A stretch of 64,000 bases of DNA from Salminus brasiliensis (GCF_030463535.1 NC_132879.1:46628094-46692093), one strand, 5' to 3'. Shown: positions 50,340 to 62,700, counted from the stretch's first letter. The notes: generated by a model not told the origin, from the letters alone. Program-made: numbers and translations.

Positions 50340-51362
50340 TTAATATTTGGTACAGAAACCTTTGTTTGCAATTACAGAGATGAGACGTTTCCTGTAGTTC
50401 TTGACAAGGTTTGCACACACTGCAGCAGGGATTTTGGCCCACTCCTCCATACAGATCTCCTCCAGAGCCTTCAGGTTTCGTGGCTGTCGCTGGGCCACAC
50501 GGACTTTAAGCTCCCTCCAAAGATTTTCTATTGGATTCAGGTCTGGAGACTGGCTAGGCCACTCCAGGACCTTAAGATGTTTCCTACGGAGCCACTCTTT
50601 AGTTGCCCTGGCTGTGTGTTTTGGGTCGATATCATGCTGGAAGACCCAGCCACGACCCATCTTCAGTGCTCTTACTGAGGGAAGGAGGTTGTTGGCCAAA
50701 ATCTCACGATACATGGCCCCATCCATCCTTCCCACAATACGGTGCAGTCGTCCTGTCCCCTTTGCAGAAAAGCATCCCCAAAGAATGATGTTTCCACCGC
50801 CATGCTTCACGGTTGGGATGGTGTTCTTGGGGTTGTACTCATCATTCTTCTTCCTCCAAACATGACGAGTGGAGTTTAAACCAAAAAGTTCTATTTTTGT
50901 CTCATCAGACCACATGACCTTCTCCCATTCCTCCTCTGGATCATTCAGATGGTCATTTGCAAACTTCAGACGGGCTTTGACATGCGTTGGCTTGAGGAAG
51001 GGCACCTTGCGTGCACTGCAGGATTTTAATCCTTGACGGCGTAGAGTGTTACTGATTGTTTTCTTTGAGACTGTGGTCCCAGCTCTATTCAGGTCATTGA
51101 CCAGGTCCTGCCGTGTAATTCTGGGCTCATTCCTCACCTTCCTCAAGATCATTGATGCTCCACGAGGTGAGATCTTGCATGGCGCCCCAGACCGAGGGAG
51201 ATTATCCGTTATTTTGCATTTCTTCCATTTTCTAATAATTGCACCAACAGTTGTTGCCTTCTCACCAAGCTGCTTGCCTATTGTCCTGTAGCCCATCCCA
51301 GCCTTGTGCAGGTCTACAATTTTATCCCTGATGTCCTTACAAAGCTCTCTGGTCTTGGGCAT
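50340..51362 (-). CDS. Tc1-family transposase, DD34E, full length
   Basis: A 340-aa ORF with no stop or frameshift, the usual Tc1 transposase length. It cuts and pastes its own element at TA dinucleotides. Residues 1-110 hold paired-like helix-turn-helix DNA-binding regions ([19 protein letters not shown], then [18 protein letters not shown]), separated by PRSGAPCK in place of the common GRPR-type hook. The catalytic triad is D153 ([12 protein letters not shown]), D244 ([10 protein letters not shown]) and E279 ([11 protein letters not shown]), with 34 residues between the second Asp and the Glu. [12 protein letters not shown] is the glycine-rich box. The stop follows GFCTKY. All signature residues are present, so activity is possible but untested. 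The start codon is the conserved [12 protein letters not shown]. Confidence 0.95.
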   Translation of the reverse strand: MPKTRELCKDIRDKIVDLHKAGMGYRTIGKQLGEKATTVGAIIRKWKKCKITDNLPRSGAPCKISPRGASMILRKVRNEPRITRQDLVNDLNRAGTTVSKKTISNTLRRQGLKSCSARKVPFLKPTHVKARLKFANDHLNDPEEEWEKVMWSDETKIELFGLNSTRHVWRKKNDEYNPKNTIPTVKHGGGNIILWGCFSAKGTGRLHRIVGRMDGAMYREILANNLLPSVRALKMGRGWVFQHDIDPKHTARATKEWLRRKHLKVLEWPSQSPDLNPIENLWRELKVRVAQRQPRNLKALEEICMEEWAKIPAAVCANLVKNYRKRLISVIANKGFCTKY

Positions 51363-51532
51363 TGTGGAGATGCTGGAGTCTGACTGATTGAGTGTGTGGA
51401 GAGGTGTCTTTTATACAGGTAACGAGTTCAAACAGGTGCAGTTAATACAGGTAATGAGAGGAGAACAGGAGGGCTTCTTAAAGAAGAAGTAACATGTCTG
51501 TGAGAGCCAAAATTCTTACTGGTTGATAGATG

Positions 51533-51730
51533 ATCAAATACTTATTTCCCACAATAAAATGGAAATTAATTATTTAAAAATCATACAATGTATTTTTCTG
51601 GATTTTTGTTTTAGATTCCATCACTCACAGTTGAAGAGTACCTATGATAAAAATTACAGTCTTCTACATGCTTTGCAAGTGGGAAAACCTGAAAAATCAG
51701 CAGTGTATCAAATACTTGTTCTCCCCACTG
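51533..51730 (-). repeat. Right 198-bp terminal inverted repeat of the Tc1 element
   Basis: Reverse complement of 50125-50322, ending ctccccactg before the flanking TA. The transposase leader (51363-51532) lies between it and the start codon. Confidence 0.9.
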
Positions 51731-51732
51731 TA

Positions 51733-52576
51733 TGTGTAAAAGTTGAGTATACGCACAATGTATATCCACAATGCATACTGACACTTTTTTAAGTGAGGTT
51801 GCGATGGACAGTATTATCCCACAATGCAATGTGACACGGAACGGGCGGAGCTACGACGCTATGCTCGTCTAGAAAAATTGAAACTGTCTAAAAAAACTGA
51901 TGCACTGATGCAAGTGCATGGGCGAAAGGCTTCAAGGAGAAGTTGCAGTGATGTATGTTGGCATAGCAACGCTTCATCACTTCCTTTTTAGTGCAACACC
52001 TTAATATTTTGTGTATTAACCTGCCAAACCTACTCTGTTAAGATTAGGCTACATTTTTAAGATCAAGTGCGTGGGTGTATCTACATGATGGCTGGGGGAA
52101 GATGGAGAGAGTATAGTGGGCTACACATACTCAGTGAAATAAGCTTGGCTGAGGAACCTTGTTAGATAGTCAAATGTAAACTTATAGATTAGTTATAGCT
52201 GAATTTACATTGAAATACACATATAACCGCTCATAGAATCTAAGCCCTGATTTTTCCTGAGTCTCGGACTGTTTTTGGAGATCGCTGACAAATTGTCAGG
52301 TTGGAGGCGAATTGCCATGCACTCTGCTCTGGCTCGGTCGCTATGTGTGAATTGCTGAAAGATGTGAGCTGAGAACTCCCAGAGTGCTCGCAGAAGCCTC
52401 GCAAGCCCACAACAAATATCTAGGGGGTTTAATATCTGGACCTGTTGGCGACTCCACTTCCAGTAGTGTGAAAAGTAGAAGTTAGAAGTGAGTATAAATA
52501 AGTGCAGCGAGTAGCGAGTAGACATGTGAGAGCAGAAAGCCGAGGGTGGAGTTCATGCATTTTCTTATCCACATTT
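51733..52576. other. Intergenic, no gene seen
   Basis: No recognised coding exon. The 106-codon minus ORF at 52205-52525 has no family features and may lie in a dispersed repeat. Confidence 0.4.
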
Positions 52577-52826
52577 TTTCCCTTTTCTTCAGTATGTTTT
52601 TACTGCAAATCAGAGCCCAGACAACTTGTATCATTTTGGAAGGAAAAAAACATATCATGTGCATGGCATCGCATCGGTTCTCTTGTGTGTAGTTTCTGGA
52701 GAGCTGACAGCCTCACCGCAGGTTCCTCCACCCTTGTAATTTGTGACCCCATGTCACTGATCAGTCGTGTAGTGTGCCAACCACAACCACTAAAAGATCC
52801 CCCCCCCTACAAGACAACAGGTTCTG
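52577..52826 (+). repeat. Dispersed repeat, copy 1 of an inverted pair
   Basis: It reads ttcttcagtatgtttttact, gcaaatcagagc, acttgtatcattttggaagg, tctcttgtgtgtagtttctgg, agagctgacagcctcacc, accacaaccactaaaagatc, ending ccctacaagac. It matches the reverse complement of 54906-55145. Confidence 0.85.
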
Positions 52827-54733
52827 TAGTTTGACTCTGAAACTCAAGCAGTGTGTACACAACATATGCATATGAAATATATGAAGACCTGTTATCTGAC
52901 CTGTGGGAATCCTATGTCAGATCATCAACAGGTCCAGGAGCCACCCTGGGAAATAAAATGAATGAACAACTGAATGAAAAACCTGCACATGCTTATACTT
53001 GGTTAACCTTCAAGGCTTGTGCCACACTCAATCATTATGGACACAACAGGCTCATCGTCCTCATCTGGTGCTTATATGAGGTGCAGAATGGAGCAGGTCG
53101 TTTTGCGGCATCCCGGGAATTTAACTGTAGTGCACCATGGGAATCTTCTCTCCAAACGCTGGAGATAATGAGTAACAGATGTGTGAACGAGGAGCAGCAG
53201 TGAACGCTATAGGGCTGCTCATAAAGTTCACACTCATTACAAATCTGAATAGTTCTGAGATCAGTTCAGAAGAGAGCACTGAGAAACATGCTGCTGGGAT
53301 GGCTAAAGTCAAACTCGCGCCTCTGCTAGAGAGAGAAGCTTTGCTCACTGGTGCCTGCAGCCTATATACTGTAGGAGTAAATAAGGAAAATGACCACCCC
53401 ACCCACCCACCTGACCTGTGGGAAGAGGCTTCTGAGAGAACACTGGCACTGAGCTGATGCCATTTGACAAAATTAGAGTGACCTTTATGATGGGTCCAAT
53501 GTGCAGTGTGGGCGTGTGAGCTGGGGAGATAGGCTTGCTCTTGTCTGTTGTTAATGTCTTGTTTATCGTGTTTGTTGTTCATAATGTCTGGAAAGGCTAG
53601 ATCAGTAGGCCTTTACGACCAAGTGGCACAGCCGCATCACTCCTCTATAATGTTCCACTGCCATCCCTCCTCTCCCCTCCCCTCGCCTATGTGCTGTTAA
53701 GTAACACTGGGTAATCAAGGACCACCATCAGCACTGTACGTAATAAATCAGTAATAAAACACTCAGCACGAACGAGTGGGTGGAGGACCTTACTTCTTCA
53801 ATAACATAACCTAGGGATTTCACAGACATCGCTTAAACATTACTCTGTAACTCAAACCAGCTTCATTGGCTGTTGCATAAAGGTGGTCTGTAACCAAACT
53901 AAGGTTCGTAGCGGGCGCATGCTTAATTGGTGCAGACCCCTACTTGGGTCACAGCTGCTTTCAGTGCAGCACATTTAGGCACCATTGAGAGATAATGAGG
54001 GATTTGTGAACAAAAACAAGTAGAAGGAGGTCTCGCAAAGTGTGTGTATGTGTGTGTGAGTATCTCATATCTATAATGCAGTCATTCCCTGATGTTTTAA
54101 ATGGCCTTAATGGGATCAGGTTTCCTGTGTTATACAAGTAGCACACAGGTGCTTAATGAAAAATGTGTTTTTCTGTCCTGCTCTAATCTCCCCCGATTTC
54201 AGGAGATGAGACACGGCGTCAGCAAGCTGAAATTTGCTGGCTGCTTTTTTAAAGGCAAGTGCGTTTTACTTGGGAGCCTGAAGGCAAATGATAGCTCAGA
54301 ACTTTTGTCAACAAACCAACTTTTTGTTTAGCAATTAATTCCCCACTAATTGAAAAGGAATGTCAGAGGTATTCATTTTAGCAATTGTTTAACAAAAGGA
54401 GTTTTAAGTCGTTATGTGGGATTTTATGCTGTTTTTCAACAGTTTTGACAATAAACCCAGGACTGTGTTTGTTAGAATGAGGTCCGTGATTGAACTTAGA
54501 ATCCAGAGATAAGTGCTCACCTAATCATTTCAATCCTAGAAAAGAAAAGATGAGTAAACACTGCAAACATGCTGTAAATAAATACTGCGTTTCGATTACA
54601 ACCATTCATTAGAGTTGCCAACTTCCTCAAATGGGAATAAGGAATGTGTGGAGATCCTTTAGCTGGTTGTGTTGAGGAACTGAGGAACTCCAAATACTGT
54701 GGAGAAACCCAGGTGTCAGACTACAGTTGGCCT

Positions 54734-54737
<4 letters not shown>
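52827..54737. other. Intergenic between the inverted pair
   Basis: No recognised gene; ORFs at 52853-53203 and 53121-53582 lack family features and splice logic. Confidence 0.4.
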
Positions 54738-54772
<35 letters not shown>

Positions 54773-54782
54773 TCTCTCTCTT
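54738..54782. repeat. (TC)n microsatellite
   Basis: About 22 dinucleotide units with one interruption (ccc). Confidence 0.95.
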
Positions 54783-54905
54783 TTAAATCACAGCCATTAG
54801 TAGCAATTTGCCCAATCCTCTCTGTATTTCTGTGATCTGGCGGACTAAGCTCTGAGTTCCAGAGTCATCAGATCGTTGTACTCTTCCCACTACAGAACTT
54901 CTTGT

Positions 54906-55145
54906 CTTGTAGGGGGATCTTTTAGTGGTTGTGGTTGGCACACTACACAACTGATCAGTGACACAGGGTCATGAATTACAAGATCTTTCACCAGGAGGAA
55001 CCCTTGGTGAGGCTGTCAGCTCTCCAAAAACTACACACAAGAGAACCGATAATAAGCTTCTTCCTTCCAAACTGGATGTCCGTTAAAAACGAGTGATACA
55101 AGTTGAGCTCTGATTTGCAGTGAAAACACACTGAAAAAAGAAAAG
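54906..55145 (-). repeat. Dispersed repeat, copy 2 of an inverted pair
   Basis: It begins cttgtagggggatcttttag and ends tgcagtgaaaacacactgaa, the inverse of 52577-52826 with modest divergence. The two copies share the same boundaries, so each is probably an independent insertion of one element of about 240 bp. Confidence 0.85.
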
Positions 55146-57737
55146 AACATGGATGAGAACATGGATCAGCTTTCTCCTCTCACATGTCTTGCGATACTAT
55201 TGTATTTATTGCCAAAATTGTTGAAAGGCGGCATAAAATCCCACATGACAATTTAGAAGTCCTTGTCTTTAGCAATTCCTAATGTTAATACCTCCCACAT
55301 TTCTTTTCAATTCCAGGGGCTATTTCTGAATTCTTTTAGGAATTCATAAGCTGTTTGTGCTCTGAAAAACAACGAGAACAGGACAGCAATAATTTTGTTC
55401 AAAAATAAAAGAACAATGATTCCTCAGTGTGTTAATCAGTGTATTTGGTACACTTACGGTTAACAAGTGTCTTTTCCTACTATGAGTCCCGCCTCCCTGA
55501 CCCACAACACTAACAGGACTGGCTTTGCCATTTCTTGCTAACGTGTGGGAAGCTGTGGTTGTAAGAACCGCCCATGCTCTGCCGTAGAAGTGCACTTAAG
55601 CTGAGTGAGAGACAACATCCAAGAATTGTGTGGGGAAAAAACACACAACTGTGTCTCATACTGATTCAGTAAGAGACAGTATTTTTTGTTTGTTAGTTTT
55701 TTTAATTGCGGAACGATTCTGTAAGCTATTATAGCTGCAGAACTGGTGGCAACCCTAAAAGGTAGTGTGTCTGTGTTTGTTTGGCAGTTAACCTAACTTG
55801 GTGATACAGTACCACAGTAATAGTGATAATAATAATTCAACAAAGCCATTAATAGTTTAGCTTACTGTTCATATGGATGCATCAGTGTGTTATTTGGCAT
55901 GAGCCGTCAATGTAGTAGCTCAGGCAGAGGAGAGGCAGGTAGAGAGGCAGGGTCACAAAAAGTCCAATGACGACTGAATTCAGTATAACAATCATTAAAA
56001 GTAGATACCTAAATTGTGTTTGGTTTTCAGTTATGAATATGTGTTTGTTTAGATATTCTATCATGAAGTACAGCAATGTTAGAGGTCCATGTAAATGCAA
56101 AAAGCCTCAGCTCCCATGGAGGACTGCTTTTTATGTCCCCACCAATGTCAAAATCAAACCTACACCTTTGAGGAAGACTGTTTACTGTTCTTGGCTTGCA
56201 CACACAAACACACACACAAACAATATTTTGTCAGTCTGTCAATTATTAAATGATTTAGACGATTAAATGATCAAAACTGTGAATGATTGGGAAAAAATTA
56301 TGCTTCTGTTGCTAAAATGTGTGCACACATTTTGCGGTGTATTTGGCATTATCAGTGTTGTACTGAATTTGCAGCTGTCTTGGCAACTGTAGTCACTGCA
56401 GAAAGCTCTTACTTTGTTCTCTTTTTCTGTTGGCTCAGTCATTTATCTGCAATCAATGACAAAAACACCAACAAGTAAAAAGGTCCCAAAAAGTGCCAAA
56501 CAATTTTACTATGACCACAGGAAATCTTGAAATGTGGCCTGGAGGCAGTAATCAGGAAAAGTAAACAACAGTGATGCTGTTCTCCTGCAGAATACAGCAG
56601 CATTGTGTTTGACACAGCTTTAAACTACTGTGCTTTTTATATTAGAAAAACTCTCAATCTGATGAGCAGCATGAAGTGCCATATGCGTGAAAGTGGTGAG
56701 AGAAAGAGACTAAACTGCTTGTCATTTGCTAGTAGTATGTTAGCTAGCATAATAGCTACTCTAGCTCTAGTTCTAATTCTAATTCATTACAGATCATGTT
56801 CCCTATAAATGTATGAAAATGTCAGCTGGATAAGCTGTTACACTAGCTAGCTAGCACACCTGCTATACAAACCACAGACTAACCAATTGTTTCAAGCTCT
56901 TTCGCCGCTGTCCATGCAGTGCAGTATTTATAGTGTGTGGTGCTTCAGTTGGGTCTGTAGTAAATTTAATCTTGACAATTAATGAGATTGGAACAATGTT
57001 AGCAAGTTAAATTGTAATTTGATTGTATTTGGCATTGGCCACGTTGTCAGCCCAGGTCTTGCAACATCGGGACTGCTGAACTTATAGGCAGGGGACTGAG
57101 CCTACACCCTGAGCAGTTGTCGGAACCAAACTGGTGGTGTCACTTCTGAAAGCAGCAACAAAAGTGTGTAATTTGAGGTCTCCTGGTAGAACTTTCACCA
57201 GAGATTTTCCTAAAATGAAAAGATTTTGTTGAACTTAACAAGTTTTCATTCGGGACCGCAATGCCTGAGGCTAATAATGAGACCAAAGCTAATTATGTAA
57301 TAGCATAATTACATATACATAATACAGTAAAATGAGAGTAATATGTCTAGACTTCTGTTAGTAAAAACACAGCTAAAGGCAGAGTTCACTTTGCAGCCAC
57401 CTGCAGCCTGTTTGTAACCCAATCACCAACATACGTCAGTGAGTACTACAGTGCTAAAGCGATTTCAGCAGTATCTGATGTCTGTAATCTAGTTGTCTGT
57501 GGAAGTGGCCATCATGTTTCTAACAGTTTATTTGCAAACTATTCAACTCCATGGCTGATTAAAGTGCTTGGTCAGGTAAAAAAGAATATAGGGTTGCGGG
57601 TAATACTGCTGTGCTGCACAATGATACTTCAACAGTTCTGTTCCCGAGTCATGACCATGCCCTTCCAGTGAGGTGGGTATACTTTACTTTATGAGGTGTC
57701 CTAAACCTAGGAACTCTATATTTAAACAATCTCAACC
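55146..57737. other. Intergenic, no gene seen
   Basis: No recognised exon. Short ORFs only. Confidence 0.45.
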
Positions 57738-57993
57738 TTATATGGACAAAAGTATCGGGACACTGCTCATTCATTGTTTCTTCTGAAATCAAGGATATTA
57801 AAAAATGTGCTTATGCTGCTTTGTTGTTTCTACTGTCCAGGGAAGACTTTCTACTTGATTTTGGAGCATTGCTGTGAGGATTTAATTGCAATCAGCAACA
57901 AGTGCATTAATGAGGTTGGAATGTTAGATGGTATCAATAGGTTCATGTTGATCTGCTACTACCTGAATGGATTCACTAGAAGGGTTGTCAACA
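57738..57993 (+). mobile_element. MITE copy, internally deleted
   Basis: It opens tatatggacaaaagtatcgg followed by gctcattcattgtttcttct, keeps gagcattgctgtgaggattt, then jumps to attcactagaagggttgtca, losing most of the interior. Confidence 0.8.
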
Positions 57994-57994
57994 T

Positions 57995-58266
57995 AGAGCT
58001 GGGCAATATGACAATTTTTCATGATAGATTTGTAATCTTTATAACAATATGCTTTTCTAAATATATTAATCAGCTGCATATTTCATTACAGACAGTGTAA
58101 TTAGACTGGTTTAATTCAATGAAGAGCAGCAGATGTTTTCAGTTCTTGAATAGTTTTTAAGAATGTTTTTATTCTGTGATTACATGTATTGTGATAAATA
58201 TTGTGTATCGCGAAAAAAGTTGTTAAATATTGTGATATAGTATTTTTACCATATCGCTCAGCCCTA
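57995..58266. mobile_element. Non-autonomous hAT-like element
   Basis: The ends gagctgggcaatatg and catatcgctcagccct are inverted and resemble the ctgggcgatatgg ends of widespread fish elements. The 272-bp AT-rich interior includes ttgtgataaatattgtgtat. It directly abuts the MITE at 57738-57993. Confidence 0.65.
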
Positions 58267-58906
58267 TGTTCACATACCTTTGAACATATAGAGTACTTTA
58301 TACAGTCTTACTAGCTGTATGTAATCCCTCTATTTCCTCATTGTTTTGTTTCCTCAAGACGTGCTGTTTCCATGCAAACGAAGTTGTATCATCTTGTCTG
58401 TGCTGTCTGCTGGTAAGCTTCATTCAGCACTACAGTCACCCTTCTGTAACCCTTCTAAAAACTTTCCCTTTTCCGTTTTTGCTAAGCTGTGGCAATAAAA
58501 CTGACATCAGGCAGCTGGTCTCAGTGCACTGAAGAAGAAATAAAAACATAACTATAATATTAAATTATTATTAGAAAATGAAATGGAATCAAATTAAAAC
58601 ATAATAATAGCATAATAATATATCAATCTAAATGAGACAGTGAACAACAGTGAAGGTGCTGCAGCTGATTAATATACATTTCCTGAACTGTGCTGTCAGC
58701 TAATGCATTCTTTTTCCATGGTGGCTCTCAGTTCCAGGCCGACATTAAAACTGGAAACAAGAGAAGCTGCTCAACATGAAAGATTTCTTTGTAAACTTGT
58801 GGACATATTTCTCTAAAGTATTGATCCAAATGTGAGGTCTTTAAGCAATAGAACACGAGAGGGAGTGTGTTCCTGCGAATAACATTGTGATTTGGTGACC
58901 GTAGAT

Positions 58907-58936
58907 TATCACAACATATTTTTATATGTTGTGATA
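58907..58936. repeat. Perfect 13-bp hairpin with TTTT loop
   Basis: TATCACAACATAT (58907-58919) pairs exactly with ATATGTTGTGATA (58924-58936). It may be a remnant of a cgatatt-type hAT-like MITE, given the similar wording at 58195-58240. Confidence 0.85.
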
Positions 58937-58939
58937 TAT

Positions 58940-59731
58940 AGATTTTTATACAACAATTTTTACAAAATAATGAAATTAAATAAATCGAAGAAGCCCTGGA
59001 TACCGTACTGAATATGCTTAAGTACTGTCAATTCCTTCCGCCAAAAAGTAGTTCCACAACAAAGGAGTTATTACTGTGCATTGATGACAATTCCAAAACA
59101 CCAGGACCAACTAAGTGGAGTTTTGTTCAGGTTCCAGTTGAGCCCTATAAACAGTCCAAGATAAATGCTGATACTATAAGCCTTACCTTTTTTGTGGTAC
59201 AGATTGAGCCACAGAACTGTCAAACAATCAGCTTGCTGGTTATGCCCTGAGTGGGGGAGTGTTGACGTTCTAGTGGGCAAACCCCCCCCCTCAGTGTGGA
59301 GAACGATACAAACTATTCATGAGATTTTTGTCAGATTTGATCAGTGATTTAAAATAGGTAATCAGTGGTTCAGTTTACAGCATTTTGGTCTCCCCCATTC
59401 ATAGAGATGGGAGCCTGGAATGGGTGTCTTGTGTGACTAGAAATTACTGCACAGCAGCGTTGCCGAGTGAACAGACTTTCCTGCAAGGACTTTGCTTCAG
59501 TTGATCCTTTTCAATTGTTGTCCTTGCGTTACAAATATCAGCATGGGTAGAATGCTTCTCAGCCAATCAGACTGTTGCATAAAAAGTGTTTTTTTGCTTG
59601 TACAGAGCTGATGGAAATATAGCTGTGGTCATGAAAAAACCTGACTTCCATTGACTTCCATTAAGAGTTAATTGTTCATTCTCCTAGAAAGTTGCAGTTT
59701 TGAAGGTTTCTGCATAAATACACTATATATA
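58940..59731. other. Intergenic, no gene seen
   Basis: No recognised exon; a C-run lies at 59282-59290. Confidence 0.45.
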
Positions 59732-59955
59732 AGTCAAGTCAAGTCAAGTGGGTTTTTATTGTCATTTCAACTATATACAGAGTACACAGTGAAACGAAAC
59801 AACGTTCCTCCAGGACCATGGTGCAACATAGACAACATAGCAGCCAGACAACACAACACAGTACAGACAGAGAATAATAAATAATAATGAGCAGTGCTGG
59901 TAGAGGCAATGCTGCCTTGCGAAAGCTGCTCCAAGACAGAGTCAAAAAAGTGTCA
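59732..59955 (+). repeat. Dispersed 'gtcaagtcaagtgggttttt' repeat
   Basis: The phrases agtcaagtcaagtgggtttt, tattgtcatttcaactatat, ttcctccaggaccatggtgc and acacaacacagtacagacag are a familiar teleost interspersed repeat, probably the tail of a retroelement. The call is from memory of the phrase, not alignment. Confidence 0.55.
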
Positions 59956-60896
59956 TTTACAGAAGAACATCTGAGATACAGGGAGAGAAAAGAGGAAAGG
60001 CTGAAGGGCAATAAGTTCATCTCCCCTACTCCTCATCTCATCTGTCTCTCCTACCCACATATCTAATAATCCTGTTATTGTGGGTTATACCCCCCTCCCT
60101 CCTCAGATACTGTAATAAACAACATTAGTGGTTGTGTAAGTCTGTGACTGGGGTCTCTAATTTGAGAACAGAAAGACAGAAAGGCATTGGAGCTACACTT
60201 CAGACAAAGTGATTGAGTTACCTGCTCCTCATCAAAAAAACAAGCGGGCCACATCTTAATGTCCAATCTATATGCATCAGGCTACCAGCTAGAGAAATTC
60301 ACAGGATGTCTTTCATACCAAAGAGTCCACTGAGGAAGATCAGTGCTAAAGCTACATAGAGGTCAGTTACAAGGCTGTCAGATTAATGAATTAATGTCTG
60401 ACAGCATATTTATAAAGAATATAGAATATTATTCTGTATTAATAAACGCTGACAGTTTATTCTATTCGTTGCTGTAATGTCTTACAGCACACTGATGCTT
60501 AGTGATTTTGATTTTGTATTTTTATTTGTGTGTGTGTGTGTGTGTGTGTGCTTAGACGCCACTAAATAGAAAAGTCAGTATCAATACACAACACTACACT
60601 TCACTCAGATTGTGCAGATGGCACTTGGCATGTGCTCAACACAACAATGGCTCGTTGTTCAATTCTGAAAGCTTGCCAGAGGTGCCTGGGCCAAATTACA
60701 GTCCTTTAATTGTGCAGTCTCGACATATTATACCTATTTTCCACAAGTTTTCATAGTTCCTGGGATCTTGAATGAAATGTCTGTAACACACTTTGGTCAA
60801 AATACCACAAAGATCAAGCAGCACAGCACTCATTCTCACCCTGTTTAAACAGCCCTGTTCAGAATAGTCCTTTTAAGTGTCTGTTCCTTATATAAC

Positions 60897-60932
<36 letters not shown>

Positions 60933-61734
60933 TAATGAGACGCTGTTCTGTCTGTCTGTCTTACTCATTCTCCCACACCCACCCCCACTTCAACCCACAC
61001 ACACACACACTCCTTCTCGCTCTCTCTCTCTATGCTAAGTCTGTTGTACCTTTCTGTTTTTAGGTTTCCAGCTACTCAAATCAGGATGGGAATGAACTCA
61101 GAAGCCCTTTCTTTTTATTTACTGCTGCCTGCAAAAATTTGTTTTGTAGTGACTGTGGTACATTTTCAATGTAGCGTGTTTGGCAACCCTACTGCCTGTG
61201 ATTCACATGTTTATTTATTTTGTTTGGCCTGGAACAACATTAAAAACTGTGAAGAACTGTCAAGACTGATAATAATCCAGAAATTAATAGAACAAATTAT
61301 TGTCATTCGATTAATGAAGAAAACAATGAGCAGATTAATCTGTAATAAAAATAATCATTATTTTAAAAGAAAATAGTTTTCAAATCTTTCTTATTTATGT
61401 GTTTTTATATTTATTTTATTATCAAAGTGTATACTTTTCCATCATAAAATACAGGAAAAATATTTATCTATAGTGAAGCATTTGTTCAATTGAAAACCTT
61501 CTGTTTCACTCCCTTATTCCCTCCCCATTCACTCCCTCACTTCCCATTATATCTGATAATAATAATAATAATAATGTAAATTTACTGTATACTGTGATAC
61601 CGTAAAATTGAAAAGGAGACGGTTATCGAACCTGTATCGTTCCCCTCAATTTACAACCTACGTACAACCTACCCTCAATTTAATATTTCGTAGAACATTT
61701 TCTGGAAGCAATAACTGAAATGAATCACTTCCTG
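59956..61734. other. Intergenic with microsatellites
   Basis: Contains a (TG)n run at 60527-60550, an (ATA)n run at 60895-60936 and a (CA)n run near 60996-61010. The 114-codon ORF at 61032-61376 has no family features. Confidence 0.5.
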
Positions 61735-62700
61735 TAACCATGAATAACTATCTTACACCTCTCTAAAGGTGTCTCAGATTTCTTCTCTGAACGGCTGTTT
61801 TGAGATTGATCCACAGTTGTTCTGTATGGTTTTTAGATCTGGACTAATTCTAATGATTGAGGACTGATTTCTGACCACTCTCCAGCACTGGCTTAAACCA
61901 TTTATGGGTGCTTTTTCAGCTATGCTTTGGGTCAGTGCCCATCTGGAAGATCCATGACCTCTGATTAAGACCCAGCTTTCTGACACTGGGCCCTACATTG
62001 CACTCCAGAATAATTTGTTAGTCTTCAGACTTCATAATGCTGTGCACACCGTCAATGCATCCAGTGCCAGAAGCAGCCAAACAACCTCAAAGCATCTCAC
62101 ACCCTCCATTATGTTTGACTGTGTTTGACTGTTATTTTCTTTGAAGGCCTCATTTCACTTTTCTTTCAATGGTACAATGATGGGCTTTGGCAGAAATCTG
62201 TATTTAAACCTTTTTTCTCATCTGTCCAGAGGATGTTCTCCCAGAGGGATTGTGTGTTCCACAGGTACGTTCTGGCTGTTTTATATCTCTGTGTCAACAG
62301 TCGGATCCTCCTGGGTCTCCTGCCATAGCAGCTCATTTAATGAAAGAATGGCGATGGATAGAATGAGCTGACACTGCTGTGCCTTGTGTCTGCAGCTCAG
62401 CTTGAAATTGTTCGGAAGTTGATTGAGGTTCATTAGCCACTATTCAAACAATCTTTCATTGCATCATTCCATGAATTTTTCTCTTCCGCCCACTTCCAGT
62501 GAGATTAGGTACAGTGCAGTGTGCTGTAAATGTCTTAATGATGTTGCACACAGTGGACACAGGAACATGAAGATCTCTGGAGATGGACTTATAGCCATAT
62601 ACTTTGCCACAATTTTGGTTCTGAATCCTCAGACAATTCTTTGCTCTTCTGTCTTTGCTGCATGATCAGTGTGGTTCACAGGCATAAAGAATCAACTTGC
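61735..62700 (-). pseudogene. Decayed Tc1-like transposon
   Basis: On the minus strand, pieces of transposase survive: FQMGTDPKHS followed by STHKWFK, and further on LWINLKTAVQRRN, equivalent to the family's LWNDLKRAVHARN. The upstream phrase tcatctgtccagaggatgtt corresponds to the region around the first catalytic Asp. The second Asp reads Gly, and stops are frequent. It is a third transposase lineage, distinct from 33415-34890 and 50125-51730. Confidence 0.7.

Larger units (their letters stand above)
50125..51730 (-). mobile_element. Complete Tc1-type transposon, apparently intact
   Basis: A 1,606-bp element is bounded by TA on both sides (50123-50124 and 51731-51732), the Tc1/mariner target duplication. 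Its ends are cagtggggagaacaagtatt and the exact inverse. It has 198-bp inverted repeats and an uninterrupted transposase gene on the minus strand. Within each repeat an outer (aacaagtatttgatacac) and an inner (aataagtatttgat) motif are directly repeated, the IR/DR layout of Sleeping-Beauty-like elements. Little decay is visible, so insertion was probably recent. Confidence 0.93.

Noticed and set aside
50401-51291. Plus-strand ORFs across the Tc1 element
   Set aside because: They are antisense to the intact transposase and have no family features.
52205-52525. 106-codon minus-strand ORF as a possible gene
   Set aside because: No domain or splice support; the region reads like intergenic or repeat DNA.
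53121-53582. 153-codon minus-strand ORF
   Set aside because: No recognisable domain, no conserved motif and no neighbouring exons; consistent with chance in intergenic DNA.
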